Source: Drosophila pseudoobscura
Taxonomy: Eukaryota > Arthropoda > Insecta > Diptera > Drosophilidae
Assembly (NCBI RefSeq): GCF_009870125.1
Contig: NC_046679.1
Location: 2,914,001 to 2,978,000 of the forward strand
Reading direction: 5' to 3'
DNA length: 64,000 bases
The notes below the pieces were generated by a model that was given only the letters and a program-made list of their open reading frames with translations, did not search any database and was not told the DNA's origin. How positions within the stretch are numbered: the first letter of the stretch is position 1; every line of letters begins with the position of its first letter. Positions 31,729-44,460 of the stretch are shown one piece after another. Made by a program: the position numbers and the translations under genes.

Positions 31729-34700
31729 CTATTTCCCACCACAGTACTCGCCCAGCAGCATGCCATTATCCAGGAGCAGCGCTGGCGTGGCGGCAATCCC
31801 ATCGCGCAGCGCCAACTGGTAGGCCACCTCGAAGGCTTGTCCCAGCGTCAGTATAATCTCACTTGCCAGATCCTGCGTGGCGATATAAATGAGATTTACC
31901 AAGGGATTAGAGGACCCTTAAAATTTCTGGTAGCTGATTTACTTACTGTGCTTTGGACCTGAAACACATGGCAGTAGTGCAGATCCTGCTCTTTGGTGAT
32001 GTAGGCAAAGTGGCGCAGATCCTCCGAGTCCTGGCAGGCGCAGTTGATGTTCTGTATCTCATGCTCGCAGATGATGCGCTATGTGAGGCGGATATTCTTA
32101 TAGAGATAGTAAATATGGCTCAATCTCTGTGAGGGACTTACCTTGCTGCTCACATCGATGAACTCTACCCCGCGATGGCTGATGGCCAGCGAGAGTGGTG
32201 ACCCCGATTTGCCTTCACCTTTGCCAGAGGCTTTCAGCTTTTGTATGGACTTCTTAGTGGACTCTGTGCCACGTAGTTCTTTCACAACCGTTGAGCCGAG
32301 GTACTGTAGGAATGTGTTTGTTTTTAGCTTTAGTTTCCCCTTACTAGAGATGTCTAGAGAGAAAACCTACCTGGACCTCGTAATTGATGTGCTCGTTGAG
32401 CAAAGTCTGGGCCGAGTGGCGCCATTCGGTGGTCCGGAGATTGGCTGGCAGACCCAGCAGCAGCTCTGAGGGTGCCCGTATGTGGAGTGGTGCAGTGGAT
32501 GGCACCGCCTTCCTCGCCGGAGGAGCCGGTGGTGGTGGTGCAGGTCTTCAGTGGATGTAGATGATATAGATGAGAAATATTCATTTCAACTTTAGAAAGT
32601 TCTGCATTCTTACCGACTCTTGCGATAACCCGTTATGGAATTGCGATGCTGCACAGGATTGGGGGGTATCCTGGCTGCTACCGCCTCCTTGTTGCCATTG
32701 CCGTTCGTTGTCAGCTGATTGGTTTCGTTGTTTTCGCCCAGCGGCGTCTTCAGGGACGCCTTGGAGTCGCTGTCCCGCATCTGTCGGATGTATGCCAGGG
32801 ACTGCAGGATGCGTCTGCGATGGCCCAGCTTGTTGATCTCCAGCACCGTCTGCAGCTCCACATCCCACACACCGCACACGCTCTCGATGGTGTTGTACAG
32901 ATGTTTGCTATACGAGATCGATTTGATCGATTTTAATAGATAACCCTTAGGAGATGCATGCCAGCTTACTTGAAGAACTCTAGGTACTCGGGCAGGGCGA
33001 TGCTGTGGAGCCACTGTTGGAGTGTGGCGACGCCCTGTTGCTTGTTCTCCTGCTGCGTTTTGATGGGGACCTGCGGCTGGAACTCGGCAGGCGGAAGGGT
33101 CTGGACGAAACGCAGCAGCTTCGGTGCATCACGCTCGGGAATGTGCAACAAGGGAATATCCGGCTCCTCGAAGACATTGTGCTGTATTGGGGCAGGTTGA
33201 AGATTAAGTTCCCTAGACATATCTGAGCTGAAACTTACCACAAATTTGTAGCTATCATAGCCATTCTCGAAGAGCATCCTCTCCAGATGCAGCAGTCCGG
33301 CGGTGCGCAGACGCGTGGCCAATTCCCGACGCTCGTTGGGCACCTCCATGTCCTCGAAATCCAGCTCAATATCGTGTGTGGGCGTGATGCTGGTGTTGAG
33401 GATGCCGCTGCCAAAGTTCTCAATAATCTCAGAGATCTTCTTGCGCGCCTCCTCCGCATTGAAGGGGCTGAGCAGATTGATCGAGTTCCGTGTGGCAGCC
33501 GAGTGCCCGCTGCCCGGAGACTTGGCTGGGGCACATTTTGTGGGCGATTTTGTGGGCGATTTCGAGGGGGAACGGCGAGGTGCCAAGGGAGCAGCCGCTG
33601 CGTCCATTGCAGAGTTGCCATTGGCCTCCAGCGTTTGCGGTGACTGCTGTTGCTGCTGCGCTTGATTAGTGGGCGTGGTCGGGGGCTTGATGAACTTTCT
33701 CTCCGGAACAGCTGGCTTGGTGGGTAAGGGGGGACGCACACGGGGTATGGGCTTCTGCAGTTGCTGCTGCTGTGGTTTTCCCTCCTCTGGGACCTGCACG
33801 AGCACCTGCACCGTGGGTTGCAGCTCTCTGGGCTGTGACACGGAGCCCTTGAGCAAACCCGCGAAGGGCACATCACTCACAAACTCCTCCACATAGTCCG
33901 TGGAGTGGGACAGGCTGTGCTCCGAGGAGCAAGAGATGCTCGAACTCAACGACCCCGAACTGGGGGCTGGACAGCGGGGCACCACCGTGACCGCATCGTC
34001 GTAGTCGTAGCCGGGCGTGCCCAGCGTGGGCAGTAGCTTCGATGGCGATGACCCCGTCTCGATCATCAGCTGCTGTGCCGCCTGCAACTGCAGCAGGGCC
34101 GAGCGACGCTTGTACTCCTGACTGAGCGGACGTATCCGTTCGTGGATGGTGCGCTCCGCCTGGCTGGAACTGGGCGGAGGATGATCTGGCGTCGGCGGCT
34201 GCTTGTAGTGGGTGGGACTGCTGGGTATCTGCTGCTTGGCCTCGCAGTTCTCGTCGGCGGCATCACCACTCGATTTGCTGGCCACATTGGCGCTGTGGGA
34301 AATCGAACATATAGTATCTCTTTGATTTCCCATAAAGGCTGTCCCTTACCTGCTGTTACGATTCCGCTTGAGCTTCCGGTTGGGATTGTACGACTTGAGA
34401 GTCGCACTCTCGCAGGACTTGAGCAGCTCCTTGGACAGCTTGGTGGCCGCACTTCGCGGTGCCGGAATAGGGCGTTTCATGGAGCTGGTCGCTGGCGACT
34501 CTCCGCTGGAATTCGGGACACTTGTCTCGCTGTTCAGCTCCGAACTGCTGCACTGTCGATCCAGCATATCATCTGGAAGATTATCTTTATAAGCTGTGCA
34601 TCAGAAGAGACCTAAATAGCTCTACTTACTGCTGGAACTGAGGCTCACTCCCCCGGCTATGGCGGAGCGTGTACTCTGTCTGGCACTGGCATAGAGTCGA

Positions 34701-36858
34701 TCGCTTCGCTGTCTTTCCCTCAGCTGCGTCTCATCGAAGCTCATGCCACCGACGCTGCCATGGCTCTGATGGGAGTACGGACTGTCGGTGGGTGGCGGGC
34801 GGCGCAGATTCTGCTGCTGCTGTCCCTGGCTGGAGCAGGGGGAGCTGTAGCTGAACTGCTGGCCCGATCCGGCATGTGTGGGCGACACGGAGAGATTCCG
34901 ACGGGGCGGTTTCTTTGGCGGGCCAGCCGGGGCAAAGGTGCTCATCTGGAGGGGCTGTCCACCAACGCCCCCGGTGGAGCAGCGGGATCGGGGTGAGACC
35001 GAAGCCGGCTCAAAGCTGCTCAGCGACGACGAAGGACTGACACTGTAGCCTCCGACCATTTCGCTATGGCAAAGAAATCAGAGAGAAATCAGAAAAGTTA
35101 CTCCTAAACAAACCCATCTACCACTCACTTTTGGCTGTGCAGCGGCGAGTGCGCGTTGAGATCCTGGTAGAAGCGATCCTCCGGCTGCAGGGCGCTGTCC
35201 AGGGACTTGCCTCCATTGTAGGGCCCCCCGCCATTGCCGGCACTCATCCGTTGCTTGCTGTAGACCGACTGCTGCATAGAGTGCGAGTGGTTCAGCAAGT
35301 GGTTGTTCGAGTTGTAGTGGTAGTGATTGCTGCTGTGCTGTGGCTGCTGCTGCTGCAGCTTCATCTGCAGGCCCCCCCGCCCTGAGAGGGGCGGCGGCCC
35401 CGCGTGCTGTCTGTAGATGACCTCATCGACCTCATCGGTGTCCATTTGGTTGCGAAAGTCTGCGTGGAAAGAAAGCAAATTATTATTAAAAAAAAGAATC
35501 TCAAGATTTCATTTAACAAGAAAAAGAAACTATTAATTAAATATTTAAATAATAAATATAATATTATTAACTAAATGTATCCAGAAAATTAATGTGTAAC
35601 AGTACCCGGAATCATACTTTAGCAAAGATTAATAGGAAATAAAAAACAGGCTCTATACGGACTTACGGACAAAGGAACTGAGTCTGGACTGGACACCGAT
35701 TGTAAAACTTGTATTGGAACGACATGAAAACAAGCTGATCTGGCACCAAAGAGATTAATATACTTGAGGATCAAAGTGGCAAATGGGCCGCGTTGCACTT
35801 ATCTCTAAATGTTGTACGCTCCCACATGAATGGGGTCAACAATGTTCAAGTGTCGCTCCGTTCAGATAAGTTTTTTTATTTTGCACTCAATAAGTACAAA
35901 TGATTAATTAGCGGTTAGGTGAGCAGAAAATATATATCTCAAGGCTGATGTGTGGGTTGTTATACAAAGATTACTCATACGCACTGTTGATCACTGCCAC
36001 TATGTGCTTGGTCACATGCGGCGGAAACTCGCGCAGGATGTCCAGGGCAGTGCGTCCCTCGTTGTCCGTGGCTGATAGATCGATGCCAGCCTTCAGTAGG
36101 GTCCTCACAACATTCTCCTTGCCGCATAGCGATGCCTCGTGCAAGGCCGTGCCCGAGGGCGTCAGCAGATTGACGCTCACGCCCGCCGCCAGCAGCACCT
36201 CCACGACGCTCTTGTGTCCGTTGCGACTCGCCAGATGAAGGCAGGTGTGTGGAAAGATTGTCCGACTGGGGGAGGCTGGCGACGAGGGCGACCGTGTACC
36301 CCTCTCCATGGCCGCCAGGTGGGCAATCAGCTCGGGATGGGCGCGGATGAGCATTTGGACCGCCTGCAGGCGACCGTATTGGGCGGCCAGATCTAGGGGG
36401 GTTTCTCCCCGAGAGTTGCGCATATTGGGATCCGCATCGTGGCCCAGGAGGAGGGCCAGGGCACCGGTATGTCCATGCTGGGCGGCGCAGTGCAGCGGCG
36501 TCTCCTGCTCAATGGTCTGCAGATTGGCAGTCGCCGGTCGATACGGATGGGTGAGGAGCAATCGCACAATGTCCGTCTCGCCGGCCCAGGCGGCCAGGTG
36601 GAGGGGTGATGAGCCACGGGAATCTGGAAGATTGGGCGAGGCATCGTTGGCCAGCAGAAGCCTCACTATATCCTCGTGGCCATTGAGGCAGGCATGATGG
36701 AGGGCCGAGTAGCCGCCGCTGTCCTGGACATTGACGCCAGTGCCACGGCGTAGGCTGGCAAGGGGTCCGGCCCTCTTAGCCTTCTGTGTGAGGACCTTCT
36801 CGATGTGGCTGATGTTGCCGTTGCGCGCCGCCTCCAGGAACTCCTGATCCTTGCCCAT
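31729..36858 (-). CDS. CG4393: Ankyrin-SAM-SAM-PTB adaptor protein (ANKS1/Odin family)
   Basis: Eleven exons on the minus strand: 36858-35985, 35459-35129, 35063-34630, 34572-34350, 34292-33239, 33181-32970, 32907-32614, 32545-32371, 32303-32142, 32078-31947, 31872-31729; 1344 residues. Ankyrin repeats fill roughly residues 1-290 (for example [19 protein letters not shown]). Disordered Ser/Pro/Gln-rich segments follow. SAM1 lies at about 935-1008, SAM2 at about 1028-1090 ([16 protein letters not shown]), and a PTB domain at about 1165-1318 ([20 protein letters not shown]). This order is diagnostic of ANKS1A/ANKS1B, cytoplasmic adaptors that bind Eph receptors and other tyrosine-kinase partners. 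The symbol is that of the D. melanogaster family member as I recall it, not a database match. An acceptor-like TCCAG lies 5 nt before the ATG, so untranslated exons upstream are likely. Confidence 0.93.
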
Positions 36859-39800
36859 TGTCGCTGGATGTGGGGAGAGGCTGTAAATGGATTCTCGTTA
36901 ATGGACTTTCATACACTCTTAATCGCTGACAGGTTTCAAGGACCTGCCTTCGGCCTCCCCCTCTGGCCTGAGTTGTTGATTTGCTGCAAATGAATTATGA
37001 CTGTCAAGTGTGCTTCATTAAAACGCCGTCGGCTTTGTGGCAGGCTACAAGCGGCAGGTCGCCTTTTCTCTAATGACTTTTTGCATGTCTTTCCATTTAA
37101 GCGGGCACTCCCGCCCATCCCTCTCCAGCAGCCCCACAGCCAGCCCTCCACTCACTCAGGAGATGCCATTAAAAAAATTGCACAATGAGACACCAGAGTG
37201 GGGCTGGTGGCGGTCGCACAGCGAGTCACACAGGAGCCTTGCTCCTGATGAAGTGCTTTTCACGCGCTAGAATATCTTCGAGTATCTTTGATACTACGTA
37301 CTACGTGACACAGTCGTCACAGGCACCATGGGAGTGAAATGCCGTTCTCAGACATCAAGTCTACGATATGACATTTTCGCAGTAATGTTTGAAGTTGATA
37401 GAGAAGAAAGAAGGGGATGGAATGTAGTGGAAATACCAGAAATTCTTCTGATTTTATGTTTATAGAGATAAAATATTTATGTTATGGTCTTTGTGTAGAT
37501 TTTATAAAAGAGTAATGAAATGAAATGTTCACGTTCTATGATGGCAGCATCACATTGATTGGAAAAGTTATAGGAAAATCACCAAGCTATAGACAAAACT
37601 TCAGAAATATGTATGATTAAAGCTGATGAAATCATGTATACAAAAACATATATGGAAATGTATGATAAAGATACACTATTGGCGTTTTCCACACGATGTA
37701 TGTGCTGCAACAGTGCCTAGCAAAGATAACATATGTATATTTATATTTCTACAGTCATCGTTGCGGTGCTTGTTGTTTTTCTGACAATACACAGATGTGT
37801 GATAATTTACATAAACCTGTCACACATTATATTTGGTTTGTAAGTCACTCAATAATGCACAAAACAAACAATTTGCCCAAGATTCATTGCACAGGGATCT
37901 GGGAAAATTCTGCTATGAAGAATACAACTTTAACCCATTGTGCGGTTATATGGGACTGGTATGGGGGGCTCCGACTCTGCAACATGATAACGCACGTTAT
38001 GTGACCCTAAAAGCACGCTGTCCGTCGTCTCCTCTCCACGTGTCCTGTGGGGAGTCGTGTGCTGTCCTGTCGTGTCGCCTGTCCTGCCACTTTTCAATGC
38101 TTCAATGAGATAAATACTCGTACAAGGCTGCAACAGATAATCACCTGCTTACAGCACACACACACATATGCCACCCTGCACACACACTCCCACACTCGCC
38201 CACTCACGCACATAAACAACCACAAACATAGATACATCTATCATTTATCATACTATATACTATAAAATTCAACAAAAGGTAGGTTAGGCACATCCTGCAA
38301 AGGGACGGGGTACGAAGAGAGAGACCCAGAGAGAGAGAGAGAGTTGTATAGAGTGCGCCTGCTCTGCCGCGCCCACCACCGACTAAGCTTTGTGCTCCAC
38401 TCCCCCATACTACTATACTACTCCCCCGTGAGTCCTTTAGCACTCCTTTCCCCACTCCTCCTGCCAATTCATAATTTTTCACCAGCCAACTCTGAGGCGT
38501 GTCAGGAGCAGCAGCTGGAGGGATGAGGTCGGGGCCGTTACGGAGGATGCGTTTAGACCAGGCCAAAGAAAGGCAACGGAAATTGAGGCACATTATAACC
38601 AGCAGCTTGACACCAGAGCAACAACAGCAACAACGGGAAATGTCAATTGGCAGTAGTTTGCATATCCCCCCCTCCCCCACCGTACACACACACACAGAGA
38701 GACCCCGAACATAATTGGGTCAAAGGATATTGACCCTAAGCAGCTATAAAGCTATAGACAGCCAGACAATGTGAATCCATATATTACTCGTATCTGCCAG
38801 ATACTATTACTCCCGGGTGTAATCCAATGTGAAAACGTTGACAGTTTGTCTGGTAAATCATTTCCGGTGCTGCCTGTCCGACTGTCTGTTCATTCACTTG
38901 TGAAACTCGGAGAACACAGACACACTCACTCACACACACACACATTTGTTATTGGCATTTTCGGTTAGTGCACTTAAAAGGCGTGTACTACCATATACAC
39001 ACACGCACACTCGCACACACACTCTGCGATACAATCACAGCCACTTGGCAGATACATTTTTGCTGCCTTGCAAGACCAAACAATTTTCGCTTTTCTTTGA
39101 TATCGTTGATTTCTTTTCCATCTACCTTTTTCGCTTAGTTTATTTGGGAAGTATTATTTCTATTTCTTTTGTGTGGGCGTGTGCTTTCGGAGACTTCCGT
39201 TTCGTGGGGCCGGACCGTCGTCGTGTGCTGCGGGGACTGACTTTTCACTTCTTGTTTAATTTAATAAATTTTGTCATCTGATTTCGTTGCGTTTCGTTTC
39301 ACTTGGAATTCAATTAAATTCATTTGCTTGGTTTCATGCATGCTGCAGCATGCCCCGTGGTCGTCCAGCGAACATCTCTAGCACATTTTCCCATTTCACG
39401 AGAATGGATGGGTCTGGTCCGCCTCTCGATTCTCGACTCTCGGTTCACGATTCCGATTCTGATTCCGCCCTACGATACCAAGTTCCGACTCCGTTCCGAC
39501 TGCACAACTCTAGTCTGCGACAGCGACTGGGTCTCGGTCTGGGTCTGGGTCTGGCGTTAGTTCCGTAATAATTTCGCTCTCCGTGGCACTCCGCTCCGTA
39601 GTGCTCTGCTCCCCCTCTGCTTCTGCTGCTGCTTCAGCTTCTGCCCCTGCCACCATGCGCCGTGCACTTTGGCTCTTGTGTGCAATGTATCCATCCCATT
39701 CGCTCGGGAGACGACACCAATGAAAGTTTTTCTTTTTATAATGCGAGTTTGTAGTATTTCTCTGTATTTTTCTCTGTTTTGTTCATGGGAATACAATACA

Positions 39801-42800
39801 TTTCGGTTATGGTTTGCCTTTTGCACCGCTCCGCGCTTTCACTCGATTGTTTCGCTTCTTGATGCGGGCGAAAGAGCGCGGGAAAGTATCCGGAGAGTGT
39901 TCTCTGAGTGATTCGGAGAGCCAGAGAGAAATGGAGAAAAACAGAGAGAGATAGTCAGAGAGTGGGAGTGAGTACGAGCGCTCTGAGAATAAATACGGTT
40001 TTGTTTGTGTTTATTTAGACGATAATATGCTTTTGTTTACGTATTTTGATGTGCAAAACTGACAGACGCACAGCAAAAGAGAGAGAGAGAGATAGACATG
40101 GAGAAAGCACACCACGCACACACAGACAGCAAGAGAGAGAGAGAGATAGTGCGAGTGTAAGAATGTAAAAATAGTTGCAGCTTTTCTTTACATTTCTGTA
40201 ATCATGCTGCTGGAGGAATGCAGTGCAGCAAAGGGAACAGAAAACGCCTTCCCTTCGCGTTGCCATGCATAAAAATAAATATTCTATCTCTGGAATAAAT
40301 TGTATTGGATTACCGCAACGATCGATCGATCAGTTGATAAATGATCGGACAAAGAATGCCAGACGGTATGTGGTTTGTGGGTGTGAGAGGTGTTGAGTAA
40401 GTGCCGATCTGTTGTGTATCACTGGCATAAATCTAGGGGAGTTGTTAGTTTATTATTGAAACTGTTAGAATGCGGGGAAATGCATGTTGTTGTGGCGGAC
40501 ACCCATGGCTATAGTTGAGAGAGAGTGAAGGAAATTTCCGCCCCAGATGAACTGAAGGGATATTCTCAGGGAACATATTCTCAGTGCAACAGTGGATGAT
40601 AGGAGCACTTATGGTGGATGATCGACTTTAAGAAATGGTTAGTGTTTTAAAATACTTACATCGTACGCAATAGCTTTTATTAGTGGAAAAAATATTAAAA
40701 AATAGTGTTTAGAAAACTTAAAAATTGATCAAAGATCTCTTAGAAATCTAGTTAATTACTATGAACAATTATAGGATTTATGCTTACATTAAACATTTAA
40801 AAATGTTTACTATTTGTGGTTAAAGAACTTTCACTAAAGATATTTGAGAGATATATTTGATTTAGAAAATCTGGACACAAGGTTGTCCAGCACTCGCCAA
40901 AACGGAAATGTTCAAAGTTTCTACATCGTGTCAGAGCCACAAATATACCCGTCCACACATACACATATGTACATATATAAAGAGTGACCAAATCTAAGAT
41001 CATAAAATGTTTGAAACTATAAAAGCAACAACAGTGAAAACAGTAAATACGAGTAAACAAAATATGAGTAACTTTTCTGCTGTGCTTCTCTTCTCCTTTC
41101 CCCTTCTTAGGCAGTGCAGCACTTGTTGTTGTTCTCTGCTTTATTTGCTGGCTCATTGAGCTTTCGTCTGCTTATCTTTCTCTCTCTGTCTGCTTGTCAC
41201 TCAACAGTGTTAACGCTCTCCCATGCTTTCGCTCTCTCCCTGGCTTGCATTCTTGCTCTACCTCTCTCTTGGCATGACACATGCGCCGCCCAGAAAAACT
41301 TTCTTATCAGTGTGTTTGCTCTGGGCCAAACAAAGCTTTACTTTGCTTTGATTTGGTTTGGCTTGGTGGGAAGCTTTTCCTTTCCATCAGCTGTTTGATA
41401 AGAGCCGCCGCCGCTTAACCCTTGGTTGGCCCTGTGCCATGAGCTTTGGCCGTTGTGCAATGACATGGACATGGACATGAATTATGGTTCGCATGACTGG
41501 CAACGTGACTCACTTGGTCAACCTCAGTCGCAGTCGCAGTTGCAGTTCCAGCTTTGGCTACGTTTTGTGGGCGGACACATGCAGCGAGGCGCACTGTGGC
41601 TGTGTTGTGGCATGCCACATCTACACACACACACACACACACGCAAATAAACAAGCCCGCAAACAAATAAAACCGACAGACGGCCAACACCTACGACCCA
41701 CCGCATGAGTTTTCATACTCAATTGCCGCAAATGCCACAAATATGTGTAATTGACTTGAAAATGCGGCAAGCAAATCAATCCGCACACAAGTCCACCCGC
41801 TGTCCAGCGTCCGTCCGGTGTCCGCTCTGTCCGTCCGACCTCAAGAGCAGCGCGTGAACTCATTCTCATTCGTCCGTCCGTCCATCCGTCCGTCCAACAG
41901 AGTGTGCGGCACGCTCCGTTCGCTCTCTGGCTGTAGCTCTGGCTAGAGCTCTGGCTCTGGCTCGTTCGCTTGCTGTGTGATTGATGAATGTTGCATACAT
42001 ATTTTGGACGCCGTTGGCTGCCACCATTGTGTGGCATTAATGAGACACTGGCCATTTGTTTTGCCATTTTTTTTGTTTTGTTTTGTTTCCATTCCAGCTG
42101 TTTGCTGAAACCGAACCGACCTCTGGGTGCCTTACAAATTATGAATTGTTCGAATGCACCACCAATGCAGATTTCCCCCTCTCCCCCATATTCAATGGTG
42201 GAAGTCGTAAAATTTTATGGTTATTATAACACATCGATAGAGTGTGGATAGCAGTAATACGCAGTGCAGCAATTAGGGGCGCATTATGTGGGCCCCACAA
42301 ATATTTGCCGGGATCTTGAGATTTAGTATCTCTTCGGAGTCGGAGTCTGGGCGAAGTAGAAGGAACAGATACGAGCACAAGCGCTAGCGGAACTGTTTAT
42401 TACCATAAATAATTGTCAACGCCAGCCAAAGAAAACGTCAACTGATATACAGTCATGGCCTGCCCCGATCTTGCTTGAGTTTTGCTTTGGTTTTGGCTTG
42501 GTATTCATTTCAGTTTACAGCACACTTGAAAGGCTCCAAGCCGACGCCGCACCCTGACGTCATTTGCTGGTGGGTGCAGCAAGCAGCTAGCAGCAACATC
42601 GGCAGCGGCAGCGGCAGCGGCACTCGCAACATCAGCCTCCAACAACTCCAACGAGTATACGGCTCTCAGTTGTGGCCCTGCATTGCATTGCTCATAATAA
42701 AGTCATTAGATTGTACCAGTATCGTACTCGTACACTTTTGAGGCGTTAATAGTTTAGTTCCGCTGCATTGACTGCCACAAAGCACTTCCGCATAGAACAA

Positions 42801-43075
42801 ATTGGATATGAATTGGGCATTAGCCATGCACCCATAAAGCGATTCGTTGCGGGAGGGATATCTAGGTGGAAAAAAACACATTAAATGTGCTAACATTTTC
42901 AACAAAGATTTTAGGTTTTACCAGAAATCACAAATAAGTTGGAAAACTCAAAGTCGAGGAAAGCTCATCTGTTTAAGGGGGATCCTGTACCAGGGTACAA
43001 CTATGCAAGTCTTACTTATAATTTTATAAAGATGCTAGCTTTCTTACATTATATTTTATTTGTAACATTTCCAAA
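36859..43075. other. Gene-free interval upstream of the ANKS1-like gene
   Basis: No convincing coding exon. It probably holds 5' UTR exons and regulatory DNA of the minus-strand gene. Microsatellites include CA tracts (about 38150-38210, 38925-38945, 38998-39025, 41620-41643), GA tracts (about 38325-38343, 40075-40095, 40130-40147) and a CCGT run at about 41872-41897. Open frames here are low-complexity or frame shadows of these tracts. Confidence 0.5.
41620..41643 (+). repeat. CA dinucleotide microsatellite
   Basis: An almost pure ACACAC tract of about 22 nt. One of several CA tracts in the gene-poor middle of the window. Confidence 0.85.
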
Positions 43076-43482
43076 TTAATCATGCGGCCATTCCGTTGTG
43101 TCTCGATGATTCGGCGGGTAGGGGTCCCTGTCTCTGACGTTTTTAATCTCGTTCTCATTGGTCACAAGGCACAGTTTCTCACACTCTTCAATAGAGCTGA
43201 AGCGATTGGTATTGCCAACGCAGCCGCTGTAGAAAAACTCCACACAGACATTGTTCTCAAAATCGTAGCCAAAGAACTTTATGTTTTCCTCGCACCGGCC
43301 ATAAACGGGTCGGAACAGGCAACTTTCTGTGGGTTAAAACGTATCCATTGATGGTATCGGATGGTACTTACAGCCCTACCTTGCAGAATGGTGAAGTCCA
43401 CAAACAATTTGGAATTGTCATCGGCCATTCCCCGCTCTGGGCATGCACTGAGAAGAGCCAAAAACGTTGCGTATATGAGCAT
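43076..43482 (-). CDS. K13: isolated secreted Kunitz peptide
   Basis: Two exons on the minus strand, 43482-43380 and 43326-43076, phase-1 intron. Exon 1 gives a signal peptide (MLIYATFLALLSACPERGMA) and exon 2 a Kunitz domain (SCLFRPVYGRC, YSGCVG NTNRFSSIEEC EKLC) with all six cysteines at canonical spacing. P1 is Glu and P1' is also Glu, so the binding loop is strongly acidic and the usual small P1' residue is missing. Cys4 is followed by Val-Gly rather than Gly-Gly. The tail is long (about 31 residues), charged and proline-rich. The chosen donor (G then GTAGGG) is the only one giving the Kunitz frame; a better-looking GTAAGT lies 8 nt downstream but shifts the frame. The gene is 15 kb from the array, on the other strand, beyond the ANKS1-like gene. 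Confidence 0.85.
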
Positions 43483-44427
43483 GGTTGAGGCTTTAATCTA
43501 CAACTGATATTGAGCAATCGCCAGAGCTTTCCATTTGTAGCCAGTGCACACCTGAATTGGGTGGAAATATAACACGAAGAACAGCAGGTGAATGATCTAC
43601 CATCTGCGGATTCCCTGAGCGTAATCTGAGACGATCAATATTGATATATCCAGACTATTTATTTACTGCAAATGTACTGCTTTCCCCTGCGCTTCTTTTG
43701 ATGGCAAACTAATTTCGTTCTCACAGAACGTCAGGCCCCGAAATGATGACAGGGCCCTGAACCGATTGAAGTGCAGCCTCAAATTGAAAGATTGAGTGCG
43801 CGCCCAGCCAGTCAGGCAGCCAGGCAGTCCGTCATCCTGGCTGTCCATCAGTGCAGGGGCCCAGGCTGTGTCAGTCACTTGTTGCAGACAAAATGTTGCT
43901 AACGATGCTGCTGCCTGCTGCCTGCTGCCTCCGGCTTTAGGTCTTGGCCTGGCTCTGGCTCTGCTCTTTGTGGCTATCTCGTGTCATTGTCGCACGACTC
44001 ACGACGGTGATAAATAATCATCAGTCAGTCAGTCAGTGAGCGAGCCAGTCAAGTGCCTGCTGCCCCTCTATGCGCTTCTAATTAAGCTCTGTGCCAATTG
44101 CACGTACTTGTAATTGCATAAAGGGTAACGGCACTTGCTGCTCTGTCTGTGGCAGTTCCTGCCCCCCTGCCCCCCTGTCCACCGCTCCATGAAGCAGAGT
44201 CCGAGGCCAAACCCATGCCCATCGATTTGGGGTCTTACTTCTTGTTATTATCGCCATCGCTGCTGTGGCTGTTTTTGGTTAGCTTGCCCCTGAGGCACAA
44301 CCTGAGCCCATGGACTGATAGCACAAGTTGGCAATGACATTTCAATGCATTTATGATGGTTATCTTGGCCAGCAGAAGCAGAAGTAGAAGCAGAAGCCAT
44401 GGCTGCTATGCCAATTGTCAGAGTAAA

Positions 44428-44460
44428 AGAGAGAGAGAGAGAGAGAGAGAAGATAGAGAG
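44428..44460 (+). repeat. GA dinucleotide microsatellite
   Basis: A pure AGAGAG tract of about 28 nt, potentially a GAGA-factor or CLAMP binding stretch in Drosophila; that role is inference only. Confidence 0.8.

Noticed and set aside
33235-33876. 213-residue minus-strand frame in the ANKS1-like region
   Set aside because: A shadow of exon 5 in another frame, rich in Arg and Ser, with no domain.
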